The notes under the pieces: model-generated | Seen by the model: the letters and a program-made list of their open reading frames with translations, nothing else | Database searches by the model: none | What the model was told of the DNA's origin: nothing | Translations under genes and position numbers: made by a program | Source of the DNA: Streptomyces sp. NRRL F-5126 | GTDB taxonomy: Bacteria; Actinomycetota; Actinomycetes; Streptomycetales; Streptomycetaceae | DNA length: 64,000 bases | Assembly (NCBI RefSeq): GCF_000721265.1 | Contig: NZ_JOFZ01000006.1 | Location: forward strand, 124,001 to 188,000 | Direction of reading: 5' to 3' | In this document: in pieces, positions 26,637-34,833 of the stretch | Numbering within the stretch: the stretch's first letter is position 1 | Layout: every line of letters begins with the position of its first letter

Positions 26637-27618
26637 GCTGGTCCTCCTGGACGGCGGCGCCGTGGCCCGTCACGTCGATCGGGAGGGCGAAGCCCGGGAA
26701 GAGGACGGGCACGCCGATCTTCACGTCGGCCGTCGCCATCGTCCCGCCGGGCCCGCAGCTCGCGCTCGCGTGGAACGCCCCGGGCAGCGCGCGGTGCGCG
26801 GCCGCCTGGCAGTCGCCGCCGACGGCCGCGGCGTGCGCGGCCTCGTCCGCCGCGTCACCGGCCACGGAGAACGCGTAGCCGACGAGGGCGGCCTCCCACA
26901 TGAGGGCGAGCGTGACGAGGATGACGGGGATCATGCCGGTGAACTCGATGGCGGCCTGCCCCCGGTCCCCGCGCAGCGCGGCGATCCGCGCCGCGACCCG
27001 GCGGCGCAATGTCCGCGCCCCGCGCGCGGCACGCGACTCGCCTCGCCCCGGGGCGCCGCCCCGTGTCCCGGCCACGCGCGTGCGCGCGCCACTCGCCGCC
27101 CCAGCACCGGATGCAGGGTCGCCGCCCGTACCCGGCACGGCCGTGCGCCACGCACCCGTCGCCGCGCGTGGACGGCGCGCGCGGACATCACGCACCCGCA
27201 CGCGGGCTGTGCGTGCGGCACCGCGTCGCTCGCGACGCGCGCCGCCGCCGTCCGCGCGCGGCGCACACGGGTCGGCCGTGCCCGCCGCGCCGGAAGCACC
27301 CCTACCCAACGCGCCCACACCGGAGGCGCCCGCGCCGGAAGCACCCCGGCCGAACGCGCCCACGCCGGGCGCGTCCGCGCCCGAAGCACCCCGACCCAAC
27401 CCGTCCGCACCGGACGTGCCCGCGCCCGAAGCACCCCGACCCAACGCGCCCACACCGGAGGCGCCCGCGCCGGAAGCACCCCGACCGAACGCTCCTATGC
27501 CGGAGGCGCCTACGCCGGGAGCGTCCGTCACGGACGTGCCCGCGCCGGATGCGCCCGCGTCTCGGACGCCCACGTCCGAGACGCGGATGCCGCGCGCCGC
27601 TGTCCGATGCGTACCCAT
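26623..27618 (-). CDS. TadE-like protein with a long repeat-rich N-terminal extension
   Basis: The last 120 residues are a normal TadE-like protein: GDRGQAAIEFTGMIPVILVT (cleavage site and helix), then AGDAADEAAHAAAVGGDCQ and a Cys-containing beta domain. Ahead of this, the open frame adds about 210 residues with five 15-residue units of the type GRGASGAGASGVGAL, encoded by a 45-bp DNA repeat, and then an Arg/Ala-rich linker. ATG 27616-27618 is the only good full-length start, 66 bases after the CpaE-like gene, but its ribosome site is weak. The protein may instead start near the TadE domain, leaving the repeats untranslated. Confidence 0.65.
   Translation of the reverse strand: MGTHRTAARGIRVSDVGVRDAGASGAGTSVTDAPGVGASGIGAFGRGASGAGASGVGALGRGASGAGTSGADGLGRGASGADAPGVGAFGRGASGAGASGVGALGRGASGAAGTADPCAPRADGGGARRERRGAARTARVRVRDVRARRPRAATGAWRTAVPGTGGDPASGAGAASGARTRVAGTRGGAPGRGESRAARGARTLRRRVAARIAALRGDRGQAAIEFTGMIPVILVTLALMWEAALVGYAFSVAGDAADEAAHAAAVGGDCQAAAHRALPGAFHASASCGPGGTMATADVKIGVPVLFPGFALPIDVTGHGAAVQEDQHAGS
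27291..27560 (-). repeat. 45-bp tandem repeat, about six units
   Basis: The plus-strand word GAAGCACC recurs exactly every 45 bases at 27293, 27338, 27383, 27428 and 27473, with a degenerate sixth unit at 27518. Units 1, 2 and 5 are nearly identical. All reading frames stay open through the array; the minus-strand frame joined to the TadE-like domain reads GRGASGAGASGVGAL. Confidence 0.85.
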
Positions 27619-27683
27619 GGCTCACCGTGCCCCCTCGGACTCGGCTCCTCGCGCGCTGCCGCGCGCGCCGCTCGTCGTGCCGG

Positions 27684-28943
27684 TCATGGCTTCTGGCGGG
27701 AGCGCCGCGAGGTGCCCGCCGAGCCGCGGTCGCCCCTGAACCGTCCGCCCCTGCCGTTCTCCTCCCCCGCCCGCGCCCTGACGATGCCGAGTTCGCCCGC
27801 CAGGCCCCACAGCGCCTGCCTGACGGCCGACTTGGCGTCCAGGTCCTGCATGCGGCCCGCGTCGACCGCGCCCTGCAGCTCCTTGAAGTGCGCGGGCACC
27901 ACCGTCCGCGACACCTTGGTGCCGGTGATCCGCTCGACCAGCGGCGGCTGGATCTCGCTGGTGCGCACATGGCGGTTGATGACCGCGACCGTCTCGGCCG
28001 CCTTGCGGATCTGCAGCCGCTCCCACAGCCTGACCAGGCGTTTGGCCGCCCGCACCGAGACGACATCGGGGGTGGTCAGCAGGAGCGTGGTGTCCGCCGT
28101 CTCGATGGCGGCCGCGTTGGCGCCGTTCATCTGCGTGCCGCAGTCGACGACGACGACCTCGTACCGGCTGCGCAGGGCGCTGACGATCTGCCGCACGGCC
28201 CGGTCGTTGATCTCCTCGCCGCGCTCGCCCTCGGCGGGCGCGAGCAGCAGGCCGATGCCGGTGTGGTGCAGGAACACGGCGTCCTGGAGGACGCTCGGCG
28301 AGATGTCCTGGATGGCGGCGAGGTCCACGACGGACCTGCGGAACTGCACGTCCAGGTACGAGGCGACGTCGCCCGACTGCAGGTCGAGGTCGACGAGCGC
28401 GGTGGACATGCCGGACGCGCAGGCCGCGAGGGCGAGTTGGACGGCGGCGACGGTCGTGCCGACACCGCCCTTGGCGCCGCTGACGGTGACGACCCTGCCG
28501 CCGGGGCCGCCGTACAGCTCGACGCCCTGGCCGAGGTGGCGGCGCACCCCCACCGACCAGGCCGCGGCGGCCTGTACGCGCTGGGCCAGCTCCTCGTACG
28601 AGAGCGGCAGCGCGGCGAGACCGCGCGCGCCCGCGTCCATGGCGGCGGCGAAGAGGCCGGGTCCCGGCTCCGAGCTGATCAGGACGACGGCGACGGCGGG
28701 GAAGCGCAGAGTGGTCTCCCGTACCAGCTCCAACGCCGGTACGGGCCCGATGCGTTCGTGGACGAGTACGACCTCGGGCAGTGCGTCGACGGACTCGGCC
28801 GCGAGCCGCGCGAGCGTGTCGAGCAGGGCGGTGGAGTCGCCGACGGGAGAGGCGGGTTCGACGTCGGGCAGCTGGCCGAGGAGGGTGGTGAGGGCCCGGG
28901 CCGCGTCGGGGTGCGCGACGGCCGGGAGGATGCGGGTGCTCAT
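27684..28943 (-). CDS. CpaE/TadZ-like MinD-family ATPase
   Basis: 419 residues. An N-terminal pseudo-receiver-like domain (about 1-130, LPEVVLVHERIGPVPALELV and FPAVAVVLISSEPG) is followed by a ParA/MinD ATPase with the deviant Walker A VSGAKGGVGTTVAAVQLALA, switch LVDLDLQSGDVASYLD and VVVDCGTQMN. A basic, disordered tail ends the protein. CpaE/TadZ proteins position the pilus machine in the cell. It starts 7 bases after cpaB. Confidence 0.9.
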   Translation of the reverse strand: MSTRILPAVAHPDAARALTTLLGQLPDVEPASPVGDSTALLDTLARLAAESVDALPEVVLVHERIGPVPALELVRETTLRFPAVAVVLISSEPGPGLFAAAMDAGARGLAALPLSYEELAQRVQAAAAWSVGVRRHLGQGVELYGGPGGRVVTVSGAKGGVGTTVAAVQLALAACASGMSTALVDLDLQSGDVASYLDVQFRRSVVDLAAIQDISPSVLQDAVFLHHTGIGLLLAPAEGERGEEINDRAVRQIVSALRSRYEVVVVDCGTQMNGANAAAIETADTTLLLTTPDVVSVRAAKRLVRLWERLQIRKAAETVAVINRHVRTSEIQPPLVERITGTKVSRTVVPAHFKELQGAVDAGRMQDLDAKSAVRQALWGLAGELGIVRARAGEENGRGGRFRGDRGSAGTSRRSRQKP

Positions 28944-28950
28944 GCCGTGC

Positions 28951-29667
28951 TCACTTGTCCCCTTCGAGCGTGTACACGCTCTGCCCCGGCGGCACCGGGG
29001 ACGGCGTGCCGCCCGGCAGCAGCGCCAGCCGTACGTGCTCGGCGAACGACTCGGCGTACGCGACGCGTTGGGCGTCCTTCGCGGTGAGCGCGAAGGTGAT
29101 GGGCACGGCCTGCTCGGGTCCTGTGGCGCGGTTGTCGTCCTTGGGCCGGAGCGCGGTGATGCTGCCGACGTCGATGACGCGGGCGCCGCTGACGATGATG
29201 CGGGACTGGTTGGTGTCCGCCTTGCCGTTCTTCCCGTCGCCGGCGAAGGTCGCGAAGATGTTCACACGCGACCCGGGGGTGATCTTGCCCGCGACCCCGG
29301 TCTCGGCGTCGATCATGATGGCGATCTCCTCCTCGTCAGGACCGAGGGCGGGCTTCGGCACGATCATGTCGCTCTGCAGGAGCGAGCCCTTCTCCAGACG
29401 CGTGACGGCTATCTTCCCGTCCACCTGGGACAGGTCGGTGACGGCAGTCGGGGAGAGCCAACGCTTCGGCATGGTCACCTTGGTGAACTGATCGCGTTTC
29501 AGCGGCGTGTAGGGGGCGACGTCCTGCCCCAGCTCGTAGGCGGTCACCTCGGGGCCGACCTTGGAGTCCACGTCGCCTATGACGATCAGCACGCCGGCGA
29601 ACGCGGCGACGGCGCACAGGACGGAGACGAGCAGCAGCAGGATGCCGCGGCGCTGCCGTGAGTTCAT
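28951..29667 (-). CDS. CpaB/RcpC-like SAF domain pilus protein
   Basis: 238 residues. The N-terminus has one membrane helix (GILLLLVSVLCAVAAFAGVLIV). An SAF domain follows (ELGQDVAPYTPLKRDQFTKV, GKIAVTRLEKGSLLQSDMIV), then the RcpC/CpaB domain with ITPGSRVNIFATF. In Gram-negatives this protein assists the outer-membrane pore; here it probably binds wall or periplasm-like components. It overlaps the preceding gene by 4 bases (ATGA at 29664-29667). Confidence 0.88.
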   Translation of the reverse strand: MNSRQRRGILLLLVSVLCAVAAFAGVLIVIGDVDSKVGPEVTAYELGQDVAPYTPLKRDQFTKVTMPKRWLSPTAVTDLSQVDGKIAVTRLEKGSLLQSDMIVPKPALGPDEEEIAIMIDAETGVAGKITPGSRVNIFATFAGDGKNGKADTNQSRIIVSGARVIDVGSITALRPKDDNRATGPEQAVPITFALTAKDAQRVAYAESFAEHVRLALLPGGTPSPVPPGQSVYTLEGDK

Positions 29668-30581
29668 GGGCGTGTTCCTCGGGTTCCTGGCGCCAGGGCG
29701 CCCGCGGCGCGCCGGTGGGAGCGCGGGGGCGGCGCGATGGGCGCCGAGCAGAATCCGCAGCGGTCACCGATCAGTTCGATGCCGCACCACGAGCACACCT
29801 CCCGCCTGACGGACGAGACGAGCTGGTAGAGGACGGTGATGTCGGGCAGGAAGGCGGCGAACTCGACGGCGCGCGCGGTGCCCCACCAGCCGGCCGACGA
29901 TTCGGGCAGCGGACACTCCTCCACCGATGCGACCTGCCAGGCGGGGGCGAGGACCCCGGTGGGCCACTCGGTGGCGAGCTGCCCCTTGGCGACGAGGAGC
30001 CTGGCCGCGAACTCGGGGGCGGCGAGCCGCCCGGCGTCCTCGGCGCCTTCCTTGGCGTCCTGCTTCCTGGCACCCCCGAGGGTGACGAGCGCGGGCCTCG
30101 GATTGGTCAGGACGGCGAACCGGGCGCCGGGGACCCACGACTTGGCGTGTGACTTGAGGGTGACGGGCACCCGGTCGAGCCGGGCGACGGAGCCGAGCAC
30201 AGCGCCCGCGTAGAGATAGTGGGACAGCAGCCGCGCGGCGGAGGCGACCACGCCCGGGCTGAAGTCGCAGACGGACAGCTGCCGTAACTGGCGTACGAGC
30301 ACGCCGAGCGCGAGCGGCGGCAGGTCGGAGGCGAGCAGGGCGATGCGGTCGCTCTCCAGCAGCGAGCGCACGGCGTACAGTCGCCGCCGGTGGGCGGGCG
30401 GGAGCGTGGACGGGTACAGGACGACCACGTAGCCGTGCTGCTCGACGAGCATCTGCGCGGCGGACAGGGCGTCGCCGAGCGGCTGCCGCTCCGGCGGCAG
30501 GAGGACGGCGGCGGTCGGGGTCTGGCGGTCGGTGGGCGGTAGCACCAGATCAGGGCTGGTGACGGCGATTGCGGTCGGCAC
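29664..30581 (-). CDS. Conserved unknown protein at the head of the Tad operon, C-terminal zinc ribbon
   Basis: 305 residues, first gene of the operon. The first 200 residues are mixed alpha/beta without a motif I recognise (VLYPSTLPPAHRRRLYAVRS, LASDLPPLALGVLVRQLRQL). Near the C-terminus CSWCGIELIGDRCGFC is a clear four-cysteine zinc ribbon, followed by a Pro/Arg/Gly tail. There is no signal peptide or membrane helix, so it is cytoplasmic. It could be a pilus-specific regulator or adaptor. Its start at 30579-30581 faces the GntR promoter region. Confidence 0.75.
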   Translation of the reverse strand: MPTAIAVTSPDLVLPPTDRQTPTAAVLLPPERQPLGDALSAAQMLVEQHGYVVVLYPSTLPPAHRRRLYAVRSLLESDRIALLASDLPPLALGVLVRQLRQLSVCDFSPGVVASAARLLSHYLYAGAVLGSVARLDRVPVTLKSHAKSWVPGARFAVLTNPRPALVTLGGARKQDAKEGAEDAGRLAAPEFAARLLVAKGQLATEWPTGVLAPAWQVASVEECPLPESSAGWWGTARAVEFAAFLPDITVLYQLVSSVRREVCSWCGIELIGDRCGFCSAPIAPPPRSHRRAAGALAPGTRGTRP

Positions 30582-30792
30582 GCTCGTTCCCCGTTCGGCT
30601 CCGGACCGCCGGCGTCCCGGCCGTCGCGGCTCACGTCCTGCTGGGCTCTGTACTCGTTCCTCGTTCGCTCCTGTCCCAGCACTTTATCCACGACCAGGGA
30701 CATCGTGAACACTTTTCGAAGCCTCATCCGTACCGTCCGTACACGAACTGACGCCCATCCATGGGCATATCGCTCCAAAGGGAAACCGCGAC

Positions 30793-30821
30793 ATATCGTT
30801 ATGATCTTCGATTAACGATAT
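30793..30821. promoter_or_regulatory. Perfect 9-bp inverted repeat, probable GntR operator
   Basis: ATATCGTTA (30793-30801), 11 bases, TAACGATAT (30813-30821), in a strikingly AT-rich stretch between the tad operon and the divergent GntR gene. TACAGT at 30846-30851, 8 bases before the ATG, is a possible -10 box. A site here would let the GntR protein control itself and perhaps the tad operon. Confidence 0.55.
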
Positions 30822-30859
30822 AGACCATTCATGTCGTTTTTCTGTTACAGTTCCTCCTC

Positions 30860-31534
30860 ATGACTGAGGAGAAGCCGACACGAGCAGGTGTCGTGTATGC
30901 CCGGATTCGCGAGGAGATCTTTCAGGGGCACCTGGAGCCCGGGCAGCGGCTGCGGCTCGTGGAGCTCTCGCAGCGGTTCTCGGTGAGTCAGTCCGTCGTC
31001 CGCGAGGCCCTGACCCGCCTGTCGGAACAGGGGCTGGTCCGCGCAGCACCCCAGCAGGGCTTCAGCGTGGTCACCGTGTCACTCGAAGCCCTCAACGAAC
31101 TCACCGAGGCGCGCATCGAGATCGAGACGCTCGTGCTGCGCCGCTCCCTGACCCGCGGCGACCTCGCGTGGCAGGCTTCCGTGGTCGCCGCTCATCATCA
31201 ACTGGCCGGCACCCCTGTTCAGTTGCCGGACGGCACGACGAACAGCGCGTGGTTCGCCATCCACGAGCGCTTCCACCAGTCCTTGCTGGAGGGCTGCGGC
31301 AACTCCCACCTTCTCGCCGCCGCGCTCACCCTCCGCGACGCGGCCACGCTCTACCGCCGCTGGTCGCTGCCGGTGGGGCGCGACTTCGACCGCGACGTCG
31401 CCGGGGAGCACCGGCAATTGTGCGACGCCGTCGTGCGTCGCGACGCCGACGCCGCGGTCGCGCTGCTGGCCCAGCACATCGACCGCACATCCCAGGCGCT
31501 GCGTACCGCGATCGCGGCAACGGGGATCGAGTAG
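30860..31534 (+). CDS. GntR family regulator (FadR/FCD type)
   Basis: 224 residues. The winged helix-turn-helix is VVYARIREEIFQGHLEPGQR, RLVELSQRFSVSQSVVREAL and TRLSEQGLVRAAPQQGF. The C-terminal all-helical FCD domain has the metal/ligand histidines in AWFAIHERFHQSL, GEHRQL and AQHIDRTSQ. There is no Shine-Dalgarno and an appropriately spaced -10-like box, so it may be leaderless. It is followed 47 bases later by an alpha/beta hydrolase gene that it probably controls. Confidence 0.87.
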   Translation: MTEEKPTRAGVVYARIREEIFQGHLEPGQRLRLVELSQRFSVSQSVVREALTRLSEQGLVRAAPQQGFSVVTVSLEALNELTEARIEIETLVLRRSLTRGDLAWQASVVAAHHQLAGTPVQLPDGTTNSAWFAIHERFHQSLLEGCGNSHLLAAALTLRDAATLYRRWSLPVGRDFDRDVAGEHRQLCDAVVRRDADAAVALLAQHIDRTSQALRTAIAATGIE

Positions 31535-31581
31535 CGCCGCGCTTCTCCCACCGTACGAACTACATGGCGAGGTAATCACCC

Positions 31582-32403
31582 ATGCGTGAAAAAGTGAGAT
31601 TCAAGAGCGTCGTCGGGCCCGAGCTGGCCGGAACGATCGAACTGCCGGAAGGTGAGATCAGGGGCTGGGGGGTCTTCGTCCATGGATTCACGCTCGGTAA
31701 GGATTCGCCCGCCGCCTCCCGTGTCAGCAAGCGACTGGCACGTGAGGGGATCGGAATGCTCCGGTACGACAATCTCGGGATCGGGGAATCCGACGGCGAC
31801 TGGGGGGACGGCTCCTTCACCGTCAAGGTCCAGGACACCATCCGCGCCGTGAATCTGATGGCAGAGCGAGGAACGCCGGCGGACCTGCTGGTGGGGCACT
31901 CCTGGGGAGGTGCGGCCGCCATCGCGGCAGCGGTGAAGGAGACCGGCGTCCGGGCGGTCGCCACGCTGGGGGCACCTGCCGACCCCAGCCACGTGGAGAA
32001 GCAGTACGACCAGGTGATGGACCGTGTGCTTGCCGAGGGGGCGCACGAGTGGTTCGTCGGCGGGAGGACCCTGCTGCTCAAGCGCGCCTTCGTCGAAGAC
32101 GTACACCGTGCCCGCCTGCGGGAGCGTATAGAGCAGTTGGACCTGCCGCTGCTCGTCCTGCATTCCCCCACCGACGCCACCGTGGACATCTCCAACGCGG
32201 GGCAGATCTTCCGGGAGGCACGGCACCCGCGGAGCTTCGTCTCACTCGAAGGAGCGGACCACCTTCTGACCGCACCGGGTCAGGCGCGGCGAGCGGCCCA
32301 CATCATCAGCGCCTGGGTCGACCAGTACATCCACGCCTCGCATTCCGGCGGAGAAGCGGACACGCGAGTTCCCGCGGGCAGCAGCCGGAGTCAGGTGGTC
32401 TGA
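31582..32403 (+). CDS. Alpha/beta hydrolase
   Basis: 273 residues. The oxyanion region is VFVHGFTLGKDSPAASR. The nucleophile elbow is LLVGHSWGGAAAIAAA with Ser, the acid is in LLVLHSPTDATVDIS, and the base is His in LEGADHLLT. The pattern, including VATLGAPADPSHV, resembles the hydrolase half of the bifunctional hydrolase-OsmC proteins, but no OsmC domain follows. The C-terminus is a short disordered tail. GAGGTAA lies about 9 nt before ATG 31582. The substrate is unknown. Confidence 0.83.
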   Translation: MREKVRFKSVVGPELAGTIELPEGEIRGWGVFVHGFTLGKDSPAASRVSKRLAREGIGMLRYDNLGIGESDGDWGDGSFTVKVQDTIRAVNLMAERGTPADLLVGHSWGGAAAIAAAVKETGVRAVATLGAPADPSHVEKQYDQVMDRVLAEGAHEWFVGGRTLLLKRAFVEDVHRARLRERIEQLDLPLLVLHSPTDATVDISNAGQIFREARHPRSFVSLEGADHLLTAPGQARRAAHIISAWVDQYIHASHSGGEADTRVPAGSSRSQVV

Positions 32404-32435
32404 CTTCCCGGCGCGGCGACGAGACGCCGGGTCCA

Positions 32436-32496
32436 CCGTACCGGGACGGATCCACGCGCCCGTCCCGGTACGGGACGTCCTCGGCCGAGGACGTCC
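32436..32496. terminator. Two consecutive hairpins between convergent genes
   Basis: A perfect 14-bp stem (32436-32449 with 32460-32473, 10-nt loop) is followed directly by a perfect 24-bp palindrome (32473-32496, half-site GGACGTCCTCGG). They fill the gap between the hydrolase stop and the LysR stop and can serve both directions. Confidence 0.75.
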
Positions 32497-33420
32497 TCAG
32501 TCGAGGTGGGTATCGCCGCTCTGCGTTCGCAGTTGCCGCCGCACGTGAGCCATGAAGCGGCGTGCGGCGGGGTGGCTCGCGTACCCCTCGGGCGCCACCA
32601 GGTCGATGCGGTGTTCCACACGCGCGTCGCGCAGCGGGACCAGGCGCAGCGATCGGGCACTGGCGGGCAGCAGGTCGGCGTTGAGTCGCCGCGGGAGGAA
32701 GGCGACGCCGACGCCCTGCGCCACCAGGTCGGCCAGCAGCGCCCAGTCGCCCACCTCACACACGATGCTGCGGGCCAGACCGGCTTGCGCGAATACGGCG
32801 TCGACCATCGTGCGGGTCCCCCACTCGCTGTGGGTCTCCACGAAGCGTTCGCCGGCCAACTCGCCCAGTGTGACGCTGTCGGCGCCGGCAAGGCGGTGGT
32901 CAGGCCCACAGGCCGGGATCAGGACGTCCGAGGCCAGTGTGAGCACGGTGAGGTCGCCGCCGCCGTCCGGCGTGGCGGCCACCATGGCGCAGTCGAGTTC
33001 GCCTTCGTGGACCATCGCGAGCATGCGCCGTGCGGGCAGATGACGCACGGTGATGTCCACTCCCGGGTGAAGCCGGGAGAAGCCGGCGAGCCAGCTGCTG
33101 AAGGGCAGTACGTGGGCGCTCGTCTGCATGGCACCGATGCGCAGATGCCCGGTGAGTACGGTGCGAACGTCCCGTACGGCCTGGTAGGAGGCGGCAGCCG
33201 CGTCCAGCGCACGGCGTGCCGCGCCGACCAGCGCCTGGCCTTCCGCCGTCAACCGTACGGGGCGGGTCCCTCGCACGAACAGCGGGGCGCCGACGTCCTT
33301 CTCCAGCGCGCGCACGGAGGACGACAACCCCGACTGAACGATCAGCTCGCGGGCGGCAGCACGAGTGAAGCTGCCCTCCTCGGCGAGGGCGACGAAGTGG
33401 CGCAGGTGGCGAAGCTCCAT
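32497..33420 (-). CDS. LysR family transcriptional regulator
   Basis: 307 residues from ATG 33418-33420. The N-terminal helix-turn-helix is MELRHLRHFVALAEEGSFTR, AAARELIVQSGLSSSVRALE and GAPLFVRGTRPVRLT; the effector domain runs from HLRIGAMQTSAHVLPF. It is divergent from an MFS efflux-type transporter with 147 bases between the starts, the usual LysR/target layout. Confidence 0.9.
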   Translation of the reverse strand: MELRHLRHFVALAEEGSFTRAAARELIVQSGLSSSVRALEKDVGAPLFVRGTRPVRLTAEGQALVGAARRALDAAAASYQAVRDVRTVLTGHLRIGAMQTSAHVLPFSSWLAGFSRLHPGVDITVRHLPARRMLAMVHEGELDCAMVAATPDGGGDLTVLTLASDVLIPACGPDHRLAGADSVTLGELAGERFVETHSEWGTRTMVDAVFAQAGLARSIVCEVGDWALLADLVAQGVGVAFLPRRLNADLLPASARSLRLVPLRDARVEHRIDLVAPEGYASHPAARRFMAHVRRQLRTQSGDTHLD

Positions 33421-33429
33421 CCTTCGATT

Positions 33430-33488
33430 ATGGAGCATCCATCTCTCCATGAGATGCCATGTATCTGATCCAGCTCTCCCAGAGCTGG
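33430..33488. promoter_or_regulatory. Inverted repeats in the LysR-MFS intergenic region
   Basis: Three dyads: ATGGAG/CTCCAT (33430-33435, 33445-33450), CATCTC/GAGATG (33440-33445, 33451-33456) and CCAGCTCT/AGAGCTGG (33470-33477, 33481-33488, 3-nt centre). One or more are likely LysR binding sites controlling the divergent genes. Confidence 0.5.
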
Positions 33489-33567
33489 TATGGGGTTTCG
33501 GACCGCGCCGGTTTTCGCCCATGCCGGGTCACTCCAGCCCGGTTCTGATGGTGAAAGGGCACAAGAC

Positions 33568-34833
33568 ATGAGTTCCACCGCAACCCCCGAGGCCCCCGGC
33601 TCGCTCCACGGCCGGCACGCCGCCAGTGGCGGCCCACGGTCCTCCCACGCGACCGGGTTCTGGTTCGTGGCCTCCGCGTACACCGTCCTGATGGCGTTCG
33701 GCACGGTGCCCACCCCGCTGTGGCCGCTGTACCAGGCCCACGACCACTTCGGGGCGACCACCGTGACCGTCGCCTTCGCCGTGCTGGTCGTGGGTGCCGC
33801 GTTCGCCTTCAGCACACTCGGCCACCTCTCCGACAGATTCGGCCGCAGGCGCGTCATCGTGCCCGCCCTGGTGGTCGCCATAGCGGGCTCCGTCCTGATG
33901 GCGGCGTGGCCCGCCCTGCCAGGGCTGATCGTCGGACGGCTGCTCACCGGGGTCGCCATCGGCCTGATGGCCTCCACTTCCACGGTCTACCTCAGCGACC
34001 TGTACCACCGGGCATGGCCCGGCGACGCGGGCTCGTCCACACCCACGATCGTCGCGACCGCGGCGAACCTCGGGGGACTGGCCCTCGGCCCACTGATCGG
34101 GGGCGCACTCGCGCAGTGGGTACCCGCGCCGCTGAACACCTCGTACATCGTGATCGCGGTCATCATGGCCGCGCTCGTGGTCGCGGTGCTGCTGAGTCCG
34201 GAAACCGTCGACACCACGGCTGCGGCAGGAGAGAGGCGTTCGGCCCGGTTCGCCCTCCGTGCGGGCCACAGGACCGCCTTCACCGGAGCCGCCGCGGTGG
34301 GCTTCTTCGCCTTCGCCGTCATGGGCCTGTTCTCCTCGCTCGGCGCGATCATCGTCCGAGGCCAGTTGCACATCGGCTCGACCTTCATAGCGGGCCTCGT
34401 GGTGGCCGTGGCCTTCGCCGCCTCCGCGCTCGCCCAACTCGCCCTGGGCAGGCTCCCCCGTTCCAGCCTCCTCGCCACCGGCACCGTCCTGTTCCCGGTC
34501 GGCCTGGCGCTCACCGCGGTCTCCCTCTACCAGCCCTCGCTGTGGCTCGTGCTCGTGGCGGCAGGCCTCGCGGGCGCCGGTTCCGGCCTGCTGATCAAGG
34601 CAGCGCTCACGCAGGCGGCGATGGCTGCCGCACCCGCCTCCCGGGCCGGCGTTCTCGCCATGTTCTTCGTCGTCGCCTACCTCGGCATGGGCCTGCCCTC
34701 TGTCGCCTTCAGCCTGGTCATCCGGCACGCCTCGCTGCAGCCATCCATGATCGGCTTCGCGTCGGTCCTGTCGGCGGGAGCCGTCGCCGCCGCGGTCGTC
34801 GCCGCGCGCTCACGCCGGGAGGTGACCGCGTAG
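33568..34833 (+). CDS. MFS transporter
   Basis: 421 residues with 12 predicted membrane helices. The loop 2-3 motif is GHLSDRFGRRRVIVPAL, and TGVAIGLMASTSTVYLSDL matches helix 4 of drug-efflux-type carriers. AAAGGG lies about 9 nt before ATG 33568. It is divergent from a LysR regulator that probably controls it. Its last 24 bases overlap the convergent oxidoreductase gene. The substrate is unknown, with export of a toxic small molecule being the most common role. Confidence 0.87.
   Translation: MSSTATPEAPGSLHGRHAASGGPRSSHATGFWFVASAYTVLMAFGTVPTPLWPLYQAHDHFGATTVTVAFAVLVVGAAFAFSTLGHLSDRFGRRRVIVPALVVAIAGSVLMAAWPALPGLIVGRLLTGVAIGLMASTSTVYLSDLYHRAWPGDAGSSTPTIVATAANLGGLALGPLIGGALAQWVPAPLNTSYIVIAVIMAALVVAVLLSPETVDTTAAAGERRSARFALRAGHRTAFTGAAAVGFFAFAVMGLFSSLGAIIVRGQLHIGSTFIAGLVVAVAFAASALAQLALGRLPRSSLLATGTVLFPVGLALTAVSLYQPSLWLVLVAAGLAGAGSGLLIKAALTQAAMAAAPASRAGVLAMFFVVAYLGMGLPSVAFSLVIRHASLQPSMIGFASVLSAGAVAAAVVAARSRREVTA

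Noticed and set aside
27291..27560. CRISPR-like array
   Set aside because: Units are contiguous 45-bp tandem repeats without spacers, and there are no cas genes.
26900..27739. A plus-strand Pro/Glu/Ala repeat protein (PAPEAPRPNAPTPEA units)
   Set aside because: It is only the complementary reading of the 45-bp repeat; it has no ribosome site or context and overlaps the end of the CpaE-like gene.
26461..29661. A 1066-residue open frame on the plus strand through the tad genes
   Set aside because: It is an antisense shadow of several coupled minus-strand tad genes with clear motifs; its translation is Arg/Ser/Thr/Pro-rich with no domain.
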